Assembly: GCF_002926165.1 (NCBI RefSeq)
Contig: NZ_MAGP01000013.1
Location: 53,139-117,138, forward strand
Source: Micromonospora chalcea
GTDB taxonomy: Bacteria > Actinomycetota > Actinomycetes > Mycobacteriales > Micromonosporaceae
Reading direction: 5' to 3'
DNA: 64,000 bases
Both the position numbers and the translations under genes were made by a program. Below the pieces are notes generated by a model. That model ran no database searches. It was not told where the DNA came from and saw only the letters and a program-made list of their open reading frames with translations. Shown piece after piece: positions 26,791 to 35,791 of this stretch (its first letter is position 1; each line of letters begins with the position of its first letter).

Positions 26791-27810
26791 GTGCGGGAAT
26801 CAGATTCGACCGTCTCACCTGTGGTGGAGGCGTGGGCCACGTACCGCACCAGCACCGCCGCCGACTGGCCGGCGCAGCGACTGGTCCGGGCAAAGGGAAA
26901 CAGCCGGGTCAGCGTGGTGCTGCCGGCGCGCAACGAGGAGGCCACGGTCGGCGCGATCGTGGCGACGGTCCGGGAGCACCTGATGGACCGGGTGCAGCTG
27001 GTCGACGAGCTGATCGTGGTCGACTCCCGGTCCACCGACCGGACCGCGCGGGTGGCGCGCGCGGCCGGCGCCGAGGTGGTCAGCCAGGACGCGATGACGC
27101 GCGGGCTGCCCCGGCTGACCGGCAAGGGCGACGCGCTCTGGGCCGGGCTGGCGGCGGCCGAGGGGGACGTGGTCGCGTTCGTCGACGCCGACCTGCGCGA
27201 GTTCCGGCCGCACTTCGTGACCGGGCTGCTCGGGCCGTTGCTCACCGATCCGAGCGTGGACTTCGTCAAGGGCTTCTACCACCGGCCGCTGGTCGGCGCC
27301 ACGAGCGTGGAGCCCGACGGCGGCGGCCGGGTGACGGAGCTGATGGCCCGGCCGCTGCTCAACCTGTTCTGGCCGGAGCTGGCCGGCTTCGTGCAGCCGC
27401 TCGCGGGCGAGTACGCCGGTCGCCGCCAGGTGCTGGAGCGGGTGCCGTTCGTCACCGGGTACGGGGTGGAGACGGCCATGCTCATCGACCTGCTGGAGCT
27501 GGTCGGGCTGGACGCGCTGGCCCAGGTCGACCTGGGCGAGCGCAAGCACCGGCACCAGGACACCGCGGCGCTGGGCCGGATGTCCGCGCAGATCATGCTG
27601 ACCGCCTGGTCGCGGCTGCAACGGCGCGGCTGGGCGGCGCCCGGGGTGATGCCGGGCGCGCTGCTGACCCAGTTCCGCCGCGGCGGCTCGGAGGCGCTGC
27701 CCAACCTGGACCGCGAGGTCGTGGTCAACGACGTGTCGGTGCAGGAGCGCCCGCCGCTGGCGCAACTGCGGCACCGCATCCCGCGCCGCCGCCGGGTCGC
27801 GGCCGCGTGA
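26791..27810 (+). CDS. gpgS: glucosyl-3-phosphoglycerate synthase (GT81)
   Basis: 339 residues. SVVLPARNEEATVGAIVATV and LIVVDSRSTDRTARVA at the N-terminus, GKGDALWAGL, VDADLREFRPHFVTGLLGPL (metal-binding Asp residues) and VKGFYHRP match GpgS. The enzyme transfers glucose from a nucleotide sugar to 3-phosphoglycerate, the first step of methylglucose lipopolysaccharide and glucosylglycerate synthesis. GTG 26791 is chosen for GGGGG 5 nt upstream; ATG 26779 is an alternative. It is followed after 19 nt by a GT4 glycosyltransferase. The 214-bp divergent gap holds its promoter. Confidence 0.87.
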   Translation: MRESDSTVSPVVEAWATYRTSTAADWPAQRLVRAKGNSRVSVVLPARNEEATVGAIVATVREHLMDRVQLVDELIVVDSRSTDRTARVARAAGAEVVSQDAMTRGLPRLTGKGDALWAGLAAAEGDVVAFVDADLREFRPHFVTGLLGPLLTDPSVDFVKGFYHRPLVGATSVEPDGGGRVTELMARPLLNLFWPELAGFVQPLAGEYAGRRQVLERVPFVTGYGVETAMLIDLLELVGLDALAQVDLGERKHRHQDTAALGRMSAQIMLTAWSRLQRRGWAAPGVMPGALLTQFRRGGSEALPNLDREVVVNDVSVQERPPLAQLRHRIPRRRRVAAA

Positions 27811-27829
27811 GCGCGAGGAGGAACAACGC

Positions 27830-28984
27830 ATGACGCTCACCGTGCTGATGAACGCCGGTCCGTGGCTGTCCGTGCCGCCGCCCGGCTACGGCGGGATCGA
27901 GAACGTGGTGGCCACGCTCGTGCCGGAGCTGCGCCGGCTGGGCGTACGGGTGGTGCTGGCCTCGGTGGAGAGCAGCACGCTGCCGGTGGACGAGAAGATC
28001 GCGGTCTTCCCGGACGGCCAGTTCCACGCGCTGCAACGGCCGTACAACCAGGTGTGCGGCGTGTCCCAGGCGCACCTGTCCGGGGTGGTGCGGGCGCTGC
28101 ACGCCCGCGACGACATCGACCTGGTGCACGACCACGTGGAGGCGGTCGGGCTGGCCACGCTCGCGGCGATGGGCCCGGACGCCCCGCCCGCGCTGCACAC
28201 GTTGCACTGGGACCTGGCCAAGCACCCCGAGCTGTACGGCAACCTCGACGGCGGCGACCGGGTACGGGTCAACGGCGTGTCCGCGTCGCAGCTGGCCCGC
28301 GCGCCGGAGGCGCTGCGCGCGCACGCGGTGGGGCACGTGCACCTGGCCACCCCGCTCGCGGTGGACGCGGACCGGCAAGCCTCGGTGGCGAAGGGCGACC
28401 ACGTGGTGATCCTCGGCCGGATCAACCCGGGCAAGGGGCAGGACCTGGGCGCGCGGCTCGCCCACGAGGCCGGTTTCCCGCTGGTGCTGGCCGGGCCGGT
28501 CGGGCCGTACCACCGGCCGGAGGATCTCGCCGCGGCCGGCGACGAGGCGCGGCAGAACCCGGACGTGCGCTTCTTCCACGACCACGTCGCGCCGTACGTC
28601 GACGGCGACCGGGTGCGCTGGGTCGGCACGGTGGCCGGGCGGGACCGCGACGACCTGGTCGCCTCGGCGCGGGCGTCGCTGTTCCCGCTGCGCTGGGAGG
28701 AGCCGGGCGGCACCGCCGTGGTCGAGTCGCTGGCGCTGGGCACGCCGGTGGTGGCCACCGCCCGGGGCTGCCTGCCGGAGCTGGTCGAGCACGGCCGCAC
28801 CGGCCTGCTCACCGGCGTCGAGGAGGAACTGGGCGACCTGGTTCTCGCCGCCGGCGGCCTGGAGCCGGACGAGTGCCGGCGCGAGGCGGCCCGGCGGTTC
28901 ACCCCGGCCCGGATGGCGCAGCGCTATCTGGAGCTGTACGAGCGGGTCCGCCAGGGCGCGGCGCAGCCGTTGCAGCCCGCCTGA
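27830..28984 (+). CDS. GT4-family glycosyltransferase
   Basis: 384 residues. The N-terminal GPWLSVPPPGYGGIENVVATL and HDHVEA match the acceptor domain of GT-B enzymes. The C-terminal domain has VVILGRINPGKGQD and LFPLRWEEPGGTAVVESLALGTPVVA, in which the Glu residues E-P-G-G-T-A-V-V-E give the EX7E motif. It lies 19 nt after gpgS with GAGGAGG just upstream, so the two are co-transcribed. A role in glucosylglycerate or polysaccharide extension is possible but unproven. Confidence 0.85.
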   Translation: MTLTVLMNAGPWLSVPPPGYGGIENVVATLVPELRRLGVRVVLASVESSTLPVDEKIAVFPDGQFHALQRPYNQVCGVSQAHLSGVVRALHARDDIDLVHDHVEAVGLATLAAMGPDAPPALHTLHWDLAKHPELYGNLDGGDRVRVNGVSASQLARAPEALRAHAVGHVHLATPLAVDADRQASVAKGDHVVILGRINPGKGQDLGARLAHEAGFPLVLAGPVGPYHRPEDLAAAGDEARQNPDVRFFHDHVAPYVDGDRVRWVGTVAGRDRDDLVASARASLFPLRWEEPGGTAVVESLALGTPVVATARGCLPELVEHGRTGLLTGVEEELGDLVLAAGGLEPDECRREAARRFTPARMAQRYLELYERVRQGAAQPLQPA

Positions 28985-29059
28985 CGTACGCCGCCGGCCC
29001 GGCGTTTGCCCGCGCCGGGCCCGGGAAACCGTCGCTCCCCGCGTGGCGAGGAGGCCGGC

Positions 29060-29524
29060 GTGACGAACTCGATGGCGCACTCCCGGGCGCGCCGCAACCC
29101 GGCCGACGGCCGGGCGCCGGTGCGCCGGATCGCCTCCGGGTTCGCCGTGCTCCTGCTGCTGCTCGGCGCGCTGGGCTTCGTGCCCGGCATCACCAGCGAC
29201 TACGCGGACCTGCGCTTCGCCGGCCCGGGGTCGGGCGCCCGGCTGCTGGGGCTGTTCCAGGTCTCGGTCGTGCACAACCTGGTGCACCTGGTCCTCGGGG
29301 TGGCCGGGCTGGCGCTGGCCCGTACCGTCGCCGGGGCCCGCGCGTTCCTGGTCGGCGCCGGGGCGGTGTACCTGGCGCTGTGGCTCACCGGCCTGGCGGT
29401 CGACCGGCGCGACGCGGCGAACGTGCTGGCGGTGAACCGCGCCGACGCCTGGCTGCACCTGCTGCTGGGCGCCGCCATGCTGGTCCTGGGGCTGCTCGCG
29501 TCGCGACGCGGCGACCGCCGCTGA
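29060..29524 (+). CDS. DUF4383 membrane protein
   Basis: 154 residues with four hydrophobic spans and the VVHNLVHLVLGVAGL and NRADAWLHLLLGAAML blocks of DUF4383. GTG 29060 has GAGGAGG 5 nt upstream. A predicted membrane protein of unknown function. Confidence 0.83.
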   Translation: MTNSMAHSRARRNPADGRAPVRRIASGFAVLLLLLGALGFVPGITSDYADLRFAGPGSGARLLGLFQVSVVHNLVHLVLGVAGLALARTVAGARAFLVGAGAVYLALWLTGLAVDRRDAANVLAVNRADAWLHLLLGAAMLVLGLLASRRGDRR

Positions 29525-29658
29525 CCTGCGCCCCGGCGGCCCGGATGCCCGGTTTCGGGGGCCGGGGGCCCGGGTACGTCCGTAGTCCTCCGGCTGCGGG
29601 AGGCGGCGACCGCCGCGGCCGGGCGACCCTCCCCGACGAAACGGAAACGAGGACGGCG

Positions 29659-30390
29659 ATGGTGACCCGGATCAGGTGCGAGGTCCGCGACGAGTCGCCG
29701 GTCACTGTCGTACGGCTGGCCGGCGCGCTCGACCTGGGCACGATGCGCGCGGTGCACGAGGTGCTGGACCGGTGCCTCGCCGCGCAGCCGGACGCCCTGG
29801 TGGTCGACCTGGAGGAGATCGAGGTCGGCGAGCCGCTGGCGCTGTCCGTCTTCGCCGCCGCCGCGCGGCGCGCAGCCGACTGGCCGGCGGTGCCGATGGT
29901 GCTCGCCGCGCCCTGCGCCGAGACGGCGGCCTGGCTGAACGAGACCACCGCCTGCCGGGTGGTGCCGGTGCGCCGGGACTGCGCCGAGGCGGCGGCGCTG
30001 GCCGGCGCGGATTCGGCGCCCCGGCTGCGGGCGCGGCTGGAGCCGGTGGCCGGGGCCTGCCGGCGGGCGCGGGAGCTGGTCACCGAGGCGTGCGGCAGGT
30101 GGAACGTGCCGGAGCTGGCCGGCCCGGCCTCGCTGGTGCTCAGCGAGCTGGTCGGCAACGTGGTGCGGCACGCCGGCACCCCGATGCAGGTGACGCTGAC
30201 GCTGCGCCGGCCGTACCTGCGGGTGGCGGTGATGGACGGCAGCCCGGCCGACGCGCGCGCCGCGACCAGCCGCGACCCGCGCGCCGAGGGGGGCCGTGGG
30301 CTGATGCTGGTGCGGGAGCTGACCCAGCGCTGGGGAAGCACCCCGGTCGGCGCCGGCAAGGTCGTCTGGGCCATGCTCCCCGCTAATTGA
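29659..30390 (+). CDS. STAS-HATPase fusion, anti-sigma factor-like
   Basis: 243 residues. An N-terminal STAS domain (about 3-105, VTVVRLAGALDLGTM) is joined to a RsbW-type GHKL ATPase domain (about 125-243) with N-box ELVGNVVRHAG, VMDGSP and GGRGLMLV. In partner-switching, such kinases bind a sigma factor or phosphorylate a Ser/Thr of a STAS protein. Here the STAS segment has EVGEPLALSVF where the DSSG phospho-site is expected, so it lacks the usual serine. A sigma factor with its own STAS domain lies 2.2 kb downstream and could be the partner. Confidence 0.8.
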   Translation: MVTRIRCEVRDESPVTVVRLAGALDLGTMRAVHEVLDRCLAAQPDALVVDLEEIEVGEPLALSVFAAAARRAADWPAVPMVLAAPCAETAAWLNETTACRVVPVRRDCAEAAALAGADSAPRLRARLEPVAGACRRARELVTEACGRWNVPELAGPASLVLSELVGNVVRHAGTPMQVTLTLRRPYLRVAVMDGSPADARAATSRDPRAEGGRGLMLVRELTQRWGSTPVGAGKVVWAMLPAN

Positions 30391-30477
30391 CCGAATTCTC
30401 CGCTCTCGCCTGGTTACATGGGCAGTGGGCCGGGTACGCCCGCCCGTCCTGTCTGTCGTCACACGGGGTGAGATGCC

Positions 30478-32481
30478 ATGCCCAAGCGGGTAGTCACGGA
30501 ACCGGCACGAGACCGGGGGCCCGCGATCCTCGCGCCGGCCCGGTTCGGGGGCTTCCCCGGGCCCGTACGGGAAGCGGTGAAGGGCAACGCGCTGTGGCGG
30601 TTGCTGCGCACCACCGACGCCAAGCAGATCGGCCTGCTCTATCTGATCACGTCGTTCGCGTACTTCATCGTCGGCGGGATCCTGGCGCTGGTCATCCGGG
30701 CGGAGCTGGCCCGGCCGGGGATGCAGATCGTCTCCCCCGAGCAGTACAACCAGATGTTCACCATGCACGGCACGGTCATGCTGCTGCTGTTCGCGACGCC
30801 GCTGTTCTTCGGGTTCGCCAACTACCTGGTGCCGCTGCAGATCGGCGCCGCCGACGTGGCGTTCCCCCGGCTGAACGCGTTCGCGTACTGGCTCTACTTC
30901 CTGGGCGCGCTGATGGTCGTGGGCGGGTTCGCCACCCCGGCCGGCGCGGCGGACTTCGGCTGGACCGCGTACACGCCGTTGAGCACCGCGCAGCACTCCC
31001 CCGGCGTCGGCGGGAACCTGTGGGTGGTCGGCCTGGCCGTGTCCGGCCTGGGCACGATCCTCGGCGCGGTCAACCTGATCACCACGATCGTGACGCTGCG
31101 GGCCCCGGGCATGACCATGTTCCGGATGCCGATCTTCACCTGGAACGCGCTGCTCACCAGCGTGCTGGTGATCTTCGTGTTCCCGCTGCTGGCGGCCGCG
31201 CTGATGGCGCTGGCCTCGGACCGGCTCCTGCACTCGCACGTGTACGACTCGACGACCGGCGGGCCGATGCTGTGGCAGCACCTGTTCTGGTTCTTCGGCC
31301 ATCCCGAGGTCTACATCATCGCGCTGCCGTTCTTCGGCATCATCACCGAGATCATTCCGGTGTTCTCCCGCAAGCCGATCTTCGGCTACACCGGCCTGGT
31401 GCTGGCCACCATCGCCATCACGGTGCTGTCGATGACGGTCTGGGCGCACCACATGTTCGCCACCGGCCAGGTGCTGCTGCCGTTCTTCAGCATCCTGAGC
31501 TTCCTGATCGCGGTGCCGACCGGCGTGAAGTTCTTCAACTGGATCGGCACCATGTGGAAGGGACAGATCACGTTCGAGACGCCGATGCTGTTCGCCGTCG
31601 GCTTCCTGGTGACGTTCCTGCTCGGCGGCCTGACCGGAGTGCTGCTGGCCAGCCCGCCGCTGGACTGGCAGGTCACCGACAGCTACTTCGTGGTGGCGCA
31701 CTTCCACTACGTGATGTTCGGGACCATCGTGTTCGCCGCGTTCGGCGGGCTCTACTTCTGGTTCCCGAAGATGACCGGGCGGCTGCTCGACGAGCGGCTG
31801 GGCAAGATGCACTTCTGGACCATGTTCGTCGGCTTCCACGCCACGTTCCTGGTGCAGCACTGGCTCGGCAACGAAGGCATGCCCCGCCGGTACGCCGACT
31901 ACCTGCCCGGTGACGGCTTCACCACGCTGAACACGATCTCCAGCATCGGCTCGTTCGTCCTCGGCGCGTCCACCCTGTTCGTGATCTGGAACATCTGGAA
32001 GTCGTGGCGGTACGGCGCGATGGTCACCGTGGACGACCCGTGGGGTTTCGGCAACTCACTGGAGTGGGCCACCACGTGCCCGCCGCCGCTGCGCAACTTC
32101 GACCGGATGCCGCGCATCCGCTCCGAGCGGCCGGCGTTCGACCTCAAGTACGGCCCGCTCGTCTCCGACCTGGGCCGCGACCTGCCGCAGCGCACCACCA
32201 AGCCGCCGCAGACGTTCCGGGAGGAGCTGCACCACGAGCGGCACCTGCCGGAGTCCCCGTCGGCCGGCGGCGCGTACGGGGCGCCCGAGGCGGTGGACTA
32301 CCAGCCCGCTCCGCAGTCCGGCGCCCGGCCGGTGGAGGTGCCGGTGCCGGAGGAGGTACGCCGGCCCAGCTTCGAGGAGACCGACGAGCCGGAGGACAGC
32401 GCGCTCAACGCCGAGCGCGACGACCAGCCCGACAACAGGTGGCGGCACCCGCGCGGGCACGGGGACACCCCGGAGAACTGA
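30478..32481 (+). CDS. ctaD: cytochrome c oxidase subunit I with acidic C-terminal tail
   Basis: 667 residues with twelve or so membrane helices. [13 protein letters not shown] contains the Cu(B) His and cross-linked Tyr, WAHHMFATG the His pair, and HFHYVMFG the haem ligands. It is the catalytic subunit of the aa3 oxidase that reduces oxygen at the membrane. Residues after about 570 form an unusual hydrophilic tail rich in Pro, Glu and Asp, ending RGHGDTPEN. No subunit II or III gene is adjacent, so this may be one of several copies. Two strong hairpins follow. Confidence 0.93.
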   Translation: MPKRVVTEPARDRGPAILAPARFGGFPGPVREAVKGNALWRLLRTTDAKQIGLLYLITSFAYFIVGGILALVIRAELARPGMQIVSPEQYNQMFTMHGTVMLLLFATPLFFGFANYLVPLQIGAADVAFPRLNAFAYWLYFLGALMVVGGFATPAGAADFGWTAYTPLSTAQHSPGVGGNLWVVGLAVSGLGTILGAVNLITTIVTLRAPGMTMFRMPIFTWNALLTSVLVIFVFPLLAAALMALASDRLLHSHVYDSTTGGPMLWQHLFWFFGHPEVYIIALPFFGIITEIIPVFSRKPIFGYTGLVLATIAITVLSMTVWAHHMFATGQVLLPFFSILSFLIAVPTGVKFFNWIGTMWKGQITFETPMLFAVGFLVTFLLGGLTGVLLASPPLDWQVTDSYFVVAHFHYVMFGTIVFAAFGGLYFWFPKMTGRLLDERLGKMHFWTMFVGFHATFLVQHWLGNEGMPRRYADYLPGDGFTTLNTISSIGSFVLGASTLFVIWNIWKSWRYGAMVTVDDPWGFGNSLEWATTCPPPLRNFDRMPRIRSERPAFDLKYGPLVSDLGRDLPQRTTKPPQTFREELHHERHLPESPSAGGAYGAPEAVDYQPAPQSGARPVEVPVPEEVRRPSFEETDEPEDSALNAERDDQPDNRWRHPRGHGDTPEN

Positions 32482-32488
32482 GACACCG

Positions 32489-32525
32489 GACGGGGGCCGG
32501 CGCCGTGCGGGCGCCGGCCCCCGTC
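32489..32525. terminator. hairpin terminator downstream of ctaD
   Basis: A perfect 16-bp stem (GACGGGGGCCGGCGCC, 32489-32504 with 32510-32525) and GTGCG loop, 8 nt past the stop. Confidence 0.82.
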
Positions 32526-32535
32526 GCGTACGCCG

Positions 32536-32566
32536 CGCGCCGGCTCCCGTGGTGGGAGCCGGCGCG
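32536..32566. terminator. hairpin terminator of the sigma-STAS gene
   Basis: A perfect 13-bp stem (CGCGCCGGCTCCC with 32554-32566), 5-nt loop, in tandem with the ctaD hairpin between convergent genes. Confidence 0.78.
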
Positions 32567-32584
32567 GTACGTGCGTGCGGCGGG

Positions 32585-33718
32585 TCAGTCGGCGGCCGGC
32601 AGTCCGGCAGCGGTCAGCGAGCGGCGCACCGCCGGCCGCACCCGGGTCAGCCGCAGCGGCACCCCGGTACGCGCGGCGGCGTCCCGCCCGGCCATCAGCG
32701 CGGCGATCCCGCCGGCGTCGAAGCCACCCGCGCCGACCAGGTCCACCACCACCTCGCGGGGCTGCCCGGTGACCGCCTTGAGCACGGCCCGGCGCAGCTG
32801 GTCCGCGCCAGCCCGGTCGACCTCGCCGCCGACCTCGACCACCACCCGGTCGCCGTTCTGCTTCACCGAGATGCGGGCCTTCCCCGGCTCGGCCTCGGCG
32901 GCGCCGTTCTGCCAGGGCGCGGGCGCCTCGGCCAGCATCGCCTGGCGCAGCCAGGTCAGCGCCCGCGACAGCAGCCGGGACACGTGCATCTGCGAGATGC
33001 CGAACCGGGCGGCGATCTCCGCCTGGGTCTGGTTGCCGTAGAAGCGCATCGCCAGGATGCGGCGCTCCCGCCAGGGCAGCCGGTGCAGCAGGCCGCTGAC
33101 CGTGACCCGGTCGTCCACCGACTCCAGCGCGTGGTCGGACTCGCCGACCAGGTCACCGAACTCGGCCGAGCTCTCCCCGCCGACCGGCGCGTTCAGCGAC
33201 GCCGGGCTGTAGCCGGCGGCCGACTCCAGCGCGGCGAGGATCTCCTCCTCCGGCGTCTCCAGCCGGGCGGACAGCTCCGCCACCGTGGGGGCGCGGGACA
33301 GCTCGCTGGTGAGCGTCGCCGTGGCCTGCCCGACCTCGAGGATCAGGTCGCGCAACCGGCGCGGCACGTGCACGCCCCAGGTGCGGTCACGGAAGTGCCG
33401 TTTGATCTCGCCGACGATGGTGATCGCCGCGTACGCGGTGAACGAGCCCCGTTCCGGGTCGTACCTGTCGACGGCGTTGACCAGCCCGAGACGGGCCACC
33501 TGTTCCAGGTCCTCCAGCGGCTCGCCGCGTCCCCGGTAGCGCCGGGCCAGCCGGCCGGCGAACGGCAGCGCGAACCGGACCAGGTCGTCCCGCGCCTCCT
33601 GCCGCCGTTCCGGTGGCAGTCCCTCGATCCGGGCCGCGTACGCGAGCGCCGCGGCGTCCAGGTCCTCCAGACCCCGGTCGGTGGTCGGTGGTGTGGGTGT
33701 GGTGGTCTGTCCGAACAT
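32585..33718 (-). CDS. SigB/F/G-family sigma factor fused to a C-terminal STAS domain
   Basis: 377 residues. Region 2 (RFALPFAGRLARRYRGRGEPLEDLEQVARLG-type), region 3 (TVAELSARLETPEEEI) and region 4 (ERRILAMRFYGNQTQAEIAARFG, then SQMHVSRLLSRAL) are complete. About residues 285-377 form a STAS domain (ISVKQNGDRVVVEVGGEVD). Its phospho-site region reads FDAGGIAAL rather than DSSG, so the usual Ser is replaced. MFGQTTT at 33718 is the chosen start. The 244-bp upstream region holds its promoter. Sigma factors of this group are controlled by RsbW-type anti-sigma factors. Confidence 0.88.
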   Translation of the reverse strand: MFGQTTTPTPPTTDRGLEDLDAAALAYAARIEGLPPERRQEARDDLVRFALPFAGRLARRYRGRGEPLEDLEQVARLGLVNAVDRYDPERGSFTAYAAITIVGEIKRHFRDRTWGVHVPRRLRDLILEVGQATATLTSELSRAPTVAELSARLETPEEEILAALESAAGYSPASLNAPVGGESSAEFGDLVGESDHALESVDDRVTVSGLLHRLPWRERRILAMRFYGNQTQAEIAARFGISQMHVSRLLSRALTWLRQAMLAEAPAPWQNGAAEAEPGKARISVKQNGDRVVVEVGGEVDRAGADQLRRAVLKAVTGQPREVVVDLVGAGGFDAGGIAALMAGRDAAARTGVPLRLTRVRPAVRRSLTAAGLPAAD

Positions 33719-33962
33719 CCGCGCCCCCCTCGCCGAAGGTCCCCGCCCGGTCGTAACCGGTCGTGCGCGTGGTCGGACCACGCACCGGGTGAGGAAGTTG
33801 GGTTACGTGACGGAGTACGTCGAAGGCGGTGGCCGTCCGCCGCACGGCGTCGTGGGCCGTTCCGCGGCGAGCGGTCTTCCCGCTCCGTAGGTACTCAATC
33901 ACGGACCGCCGGATCGCGAGGAAGTTTCGCCAGGTTGCCCGGCAGCCGGTCCCGGCGGCGGT

Positions 33963-35372
33963 TCAGCAGACGAGCAGCCCCTGGTGCGCGCCCGCGTCAC
34001 GCAGCGCGGTGAGTGCCTCGGCCGCCCGCAGCGGCGGCGGCGTGGGCAGGTCGCAGGGCTGGTTGCGCAACACCTCCGTGGCACGTCGGGTGGGTACCGA
34101 GGCGACCGGGTAGCCGCGCGCGGCACCCCGGTCCAGAGCCCGCCGCTTGCGCCCGAAACCGGCCACCGCCAGCCACTGGGGCAGGCCCGCGTGCGCGGGC
34201 GAGCGCAGGCCGGGCGGCTCGGGCAGCACGTCCACCGAGCTGAACGGCTCGCTGCCGGCCAGCCACCACTCGACGCCGGCGACCCGGCGCGCGGTGGCGT
34301 TCTCGCACCAGTAGGGCACCAGGCCGGCCCGCAGCACCTGCCCCGGATCGAGCAGCCGCCCGCACTCCACCACCAGCCGGTCCCCGGTCTTGCCGGCCCG
34401 CCGCAGCCAGCGCCGGTACAGGTCGGCGGTCACCGCGCTCAGGGCGTCCGGCTGCGGCACCACGACCCGGTGCAGCGGGTGCCCGTGCCGGTCCCCCGCA
34501 GACCGGGCGTCGTGCTCGAAACCGGACTCCACACCGTGCTCGGCGAACGCGCCCGCGACGGTGACCTCCGGCGTGACCCAGCGCGACTCGTCCCCGCCGG
34601 CGGCGCGCAACACCTGACCCAGCGCGCGGGCGTCCGGGTGGAAGTCGACCGGGTCCAGCCCGCCGGCCGGGCAGCCGGTCTGGAAGCTGTGCCCGTCGCC
34701 GCCGTCGCGCACCGGCCAGGTGCGGGCGTCGTGCAGCAGCAGCACCGGCGCGGCCGGTTCCAGCCGGTCGGCCAGGAAACGCGCGTACGCCTTCGGCAGC
34801 GTGCGCCAGCGCACCGCGAACGTCACCACCGCGCCCGCCGCCGCGCCCCGGCTCGCCGGGCAGTGCACCTGGCGTACGTGCACGCGCGGATTGGCGTCGA
34901 GCAGCCGGGCGGCCAGCGTGGCGCCGTGCGCGTACGCGGCGTCCGGGCGGTCCACCGCCCCCCGGCTCCACCGGGCGGTGATCTCGAAGCCGGCCGGCAA
35001 CCACGGCACGCCGAGCGCCACCGCGAGGTGGGCGGCGGCGCCGTGCGGTGAACCGAGCACCACGCCGGGCCAGCGCCGGTCCGGGTACTGTCCGGTGAAC
35101 CATCCGGCCACGCGCTCGGCGTCCACGGCGGCGATCTGGGCGGCGGTGAGCGCGGCCCGCCCGGCGGCCCGCGACGCGGCGGCCCGGCGTACCGGCTCGG
35201 GCGCGCCACCGAGGCGCGACAGCGCGCCCGGGTGGCCGAGGTCGCCGCAGTCGTCGCCGCGCAGCGCCCGGGCGGTCGCGGCGACCAGGGTCCGGGCGGC
35301 GCTGCCGGCCGCCACCACCCGCTCGGCGGGCAGTCCCGCGCCGCCGTCCCGTTCGACTCGTTCGCTCACCAC
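33963..35372 (-). CDS. conserved-looking protein of unknown function, 469 aa
   Basis: I do not recognise a family. Features include VVLGSPHGAAAHLAVALGVPWLP near 110, VLLLHDARTWPVRDGGDGHSFQTGCPAGG near 255 and DRLVVECGRLLDP, with many Trp, His and Arg residues. There is no signal peptide or membrane span, so it should be cytosolic. The GSPHGAA stretch and HDARTW could be active-site loops of an alpha/beta enzyme, but this is speculative. GTG 35372 or 35369 is the likely start; an in-frame extension further upstream lacks a ribosome site. Confidence 0.72.
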   Translation of the reverse strand: MVSERVERDGGAGLPAERVVAAGSAARTLVAATARALRGDDCGDLGHPGALSRLGGAPEPVRRAAASRAAGRAALTAAQIAAVDAERVAGWFTGQYPDRRWPGVVLGSPHGAAAHLAVALGVPWLPAGFEITARWSRGAVDRPDAAYAHGATLAARLLDANPRVHVRQVHCPASRGAAAGAVVTFAVRWRTLPKAYARFLADRLEPAAPVLLLHDARTWPVRDGGDGHSFQTGCPAGGLDPVDFHPDARALGQVLRAAGGDESRWVTPEVTVAGAFAEHGVESGFEHDARSAGDRHGHPLHRVVVPQPDALSAVTADLYRRWLRRAGKTGDRLVVECGRLLDPGQVLRAGLVPYWCENATARRVAGVEWWLAGSEPFSSVDVLPEPPGLRSPAHAGLPQWLAVAGFGRKRRALDRGAARGYPVASVPTRRATEVLRNQPCDLPTPPPLRAAEALTALRDAGAHQGLLVC

Positions 35373-35542
35373 GCGGCCCGGCTTCCCGTCCCTCTGGGGT
35401 CTAAACGGGGCATCTCCCCACGGGGCAGGACCAAGGCCCGCCCGGTGGCCGCACCGCCCGCGGCACCCAGGTACGCCGTCGCGCCGCGCGCCCGCCGTCA
35501 CGGGCGGGTATGGGCCGGACCGGGACGGGCACTGCAGGGCGC

Positions 35543-35681
35543 ATGCCCGACGACGGGAGCACCCCGGCGGCGACCATCACCCCGTACCGGGACGGACCGC
35601 CGCTGGAACGCAACGACTTCGCGCTGGTCACGCCCGAGGGCACGCCGAGCGGGCGACCGCGCGCGCTGACCCCCTGCCACC
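35543..35681 (+). pseudogene. probable CDGSH iron-sulfur protein gene remnant
   Basis: The ATG at 35543 opens MPDDGSTPAATITPYRDGPPLERNDFALVTPEGT (read in parts), whose ITPYRDGP...DFALV matches the N-terminal strand region of actinobacterial CDGSH proteins. The expected cluster-binding segment CRCG...PFCDGSH is missing: the frame runs into the type B palindrome beginning at 35682 and then continues only as an antisense shadow of the TPP-enzyme gene. The gene therefore seems truncated beside, perhaps by, that element. The CDGSH match is by memory of the family and is moderate. Confidence 0.45.
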
Positions 35682-35766
35682 TCCCCCGCGATCTTGCACT
35701 TCGGTCCCCGGAAAACCGTCCTGAACCGGGCACTCGGGGGGCCGGAACTGCAAGATCGCGAGGGAA
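35682..35766. repeat. GATC-ended intergenic palindrome, type B copy 1
   Basis: Arms CGCGATCTTGCA (35687-35698) and complement (35749-35760), extended imperfectly to about 28 nt on each side. It is preceded by a C-rich CTCCCCCG flank also seen at the copy near 57491. Confidence 0.85.
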
Positions 35767-35791
35767 GAGAGGGTGCGCCGCCCGGATGCCG

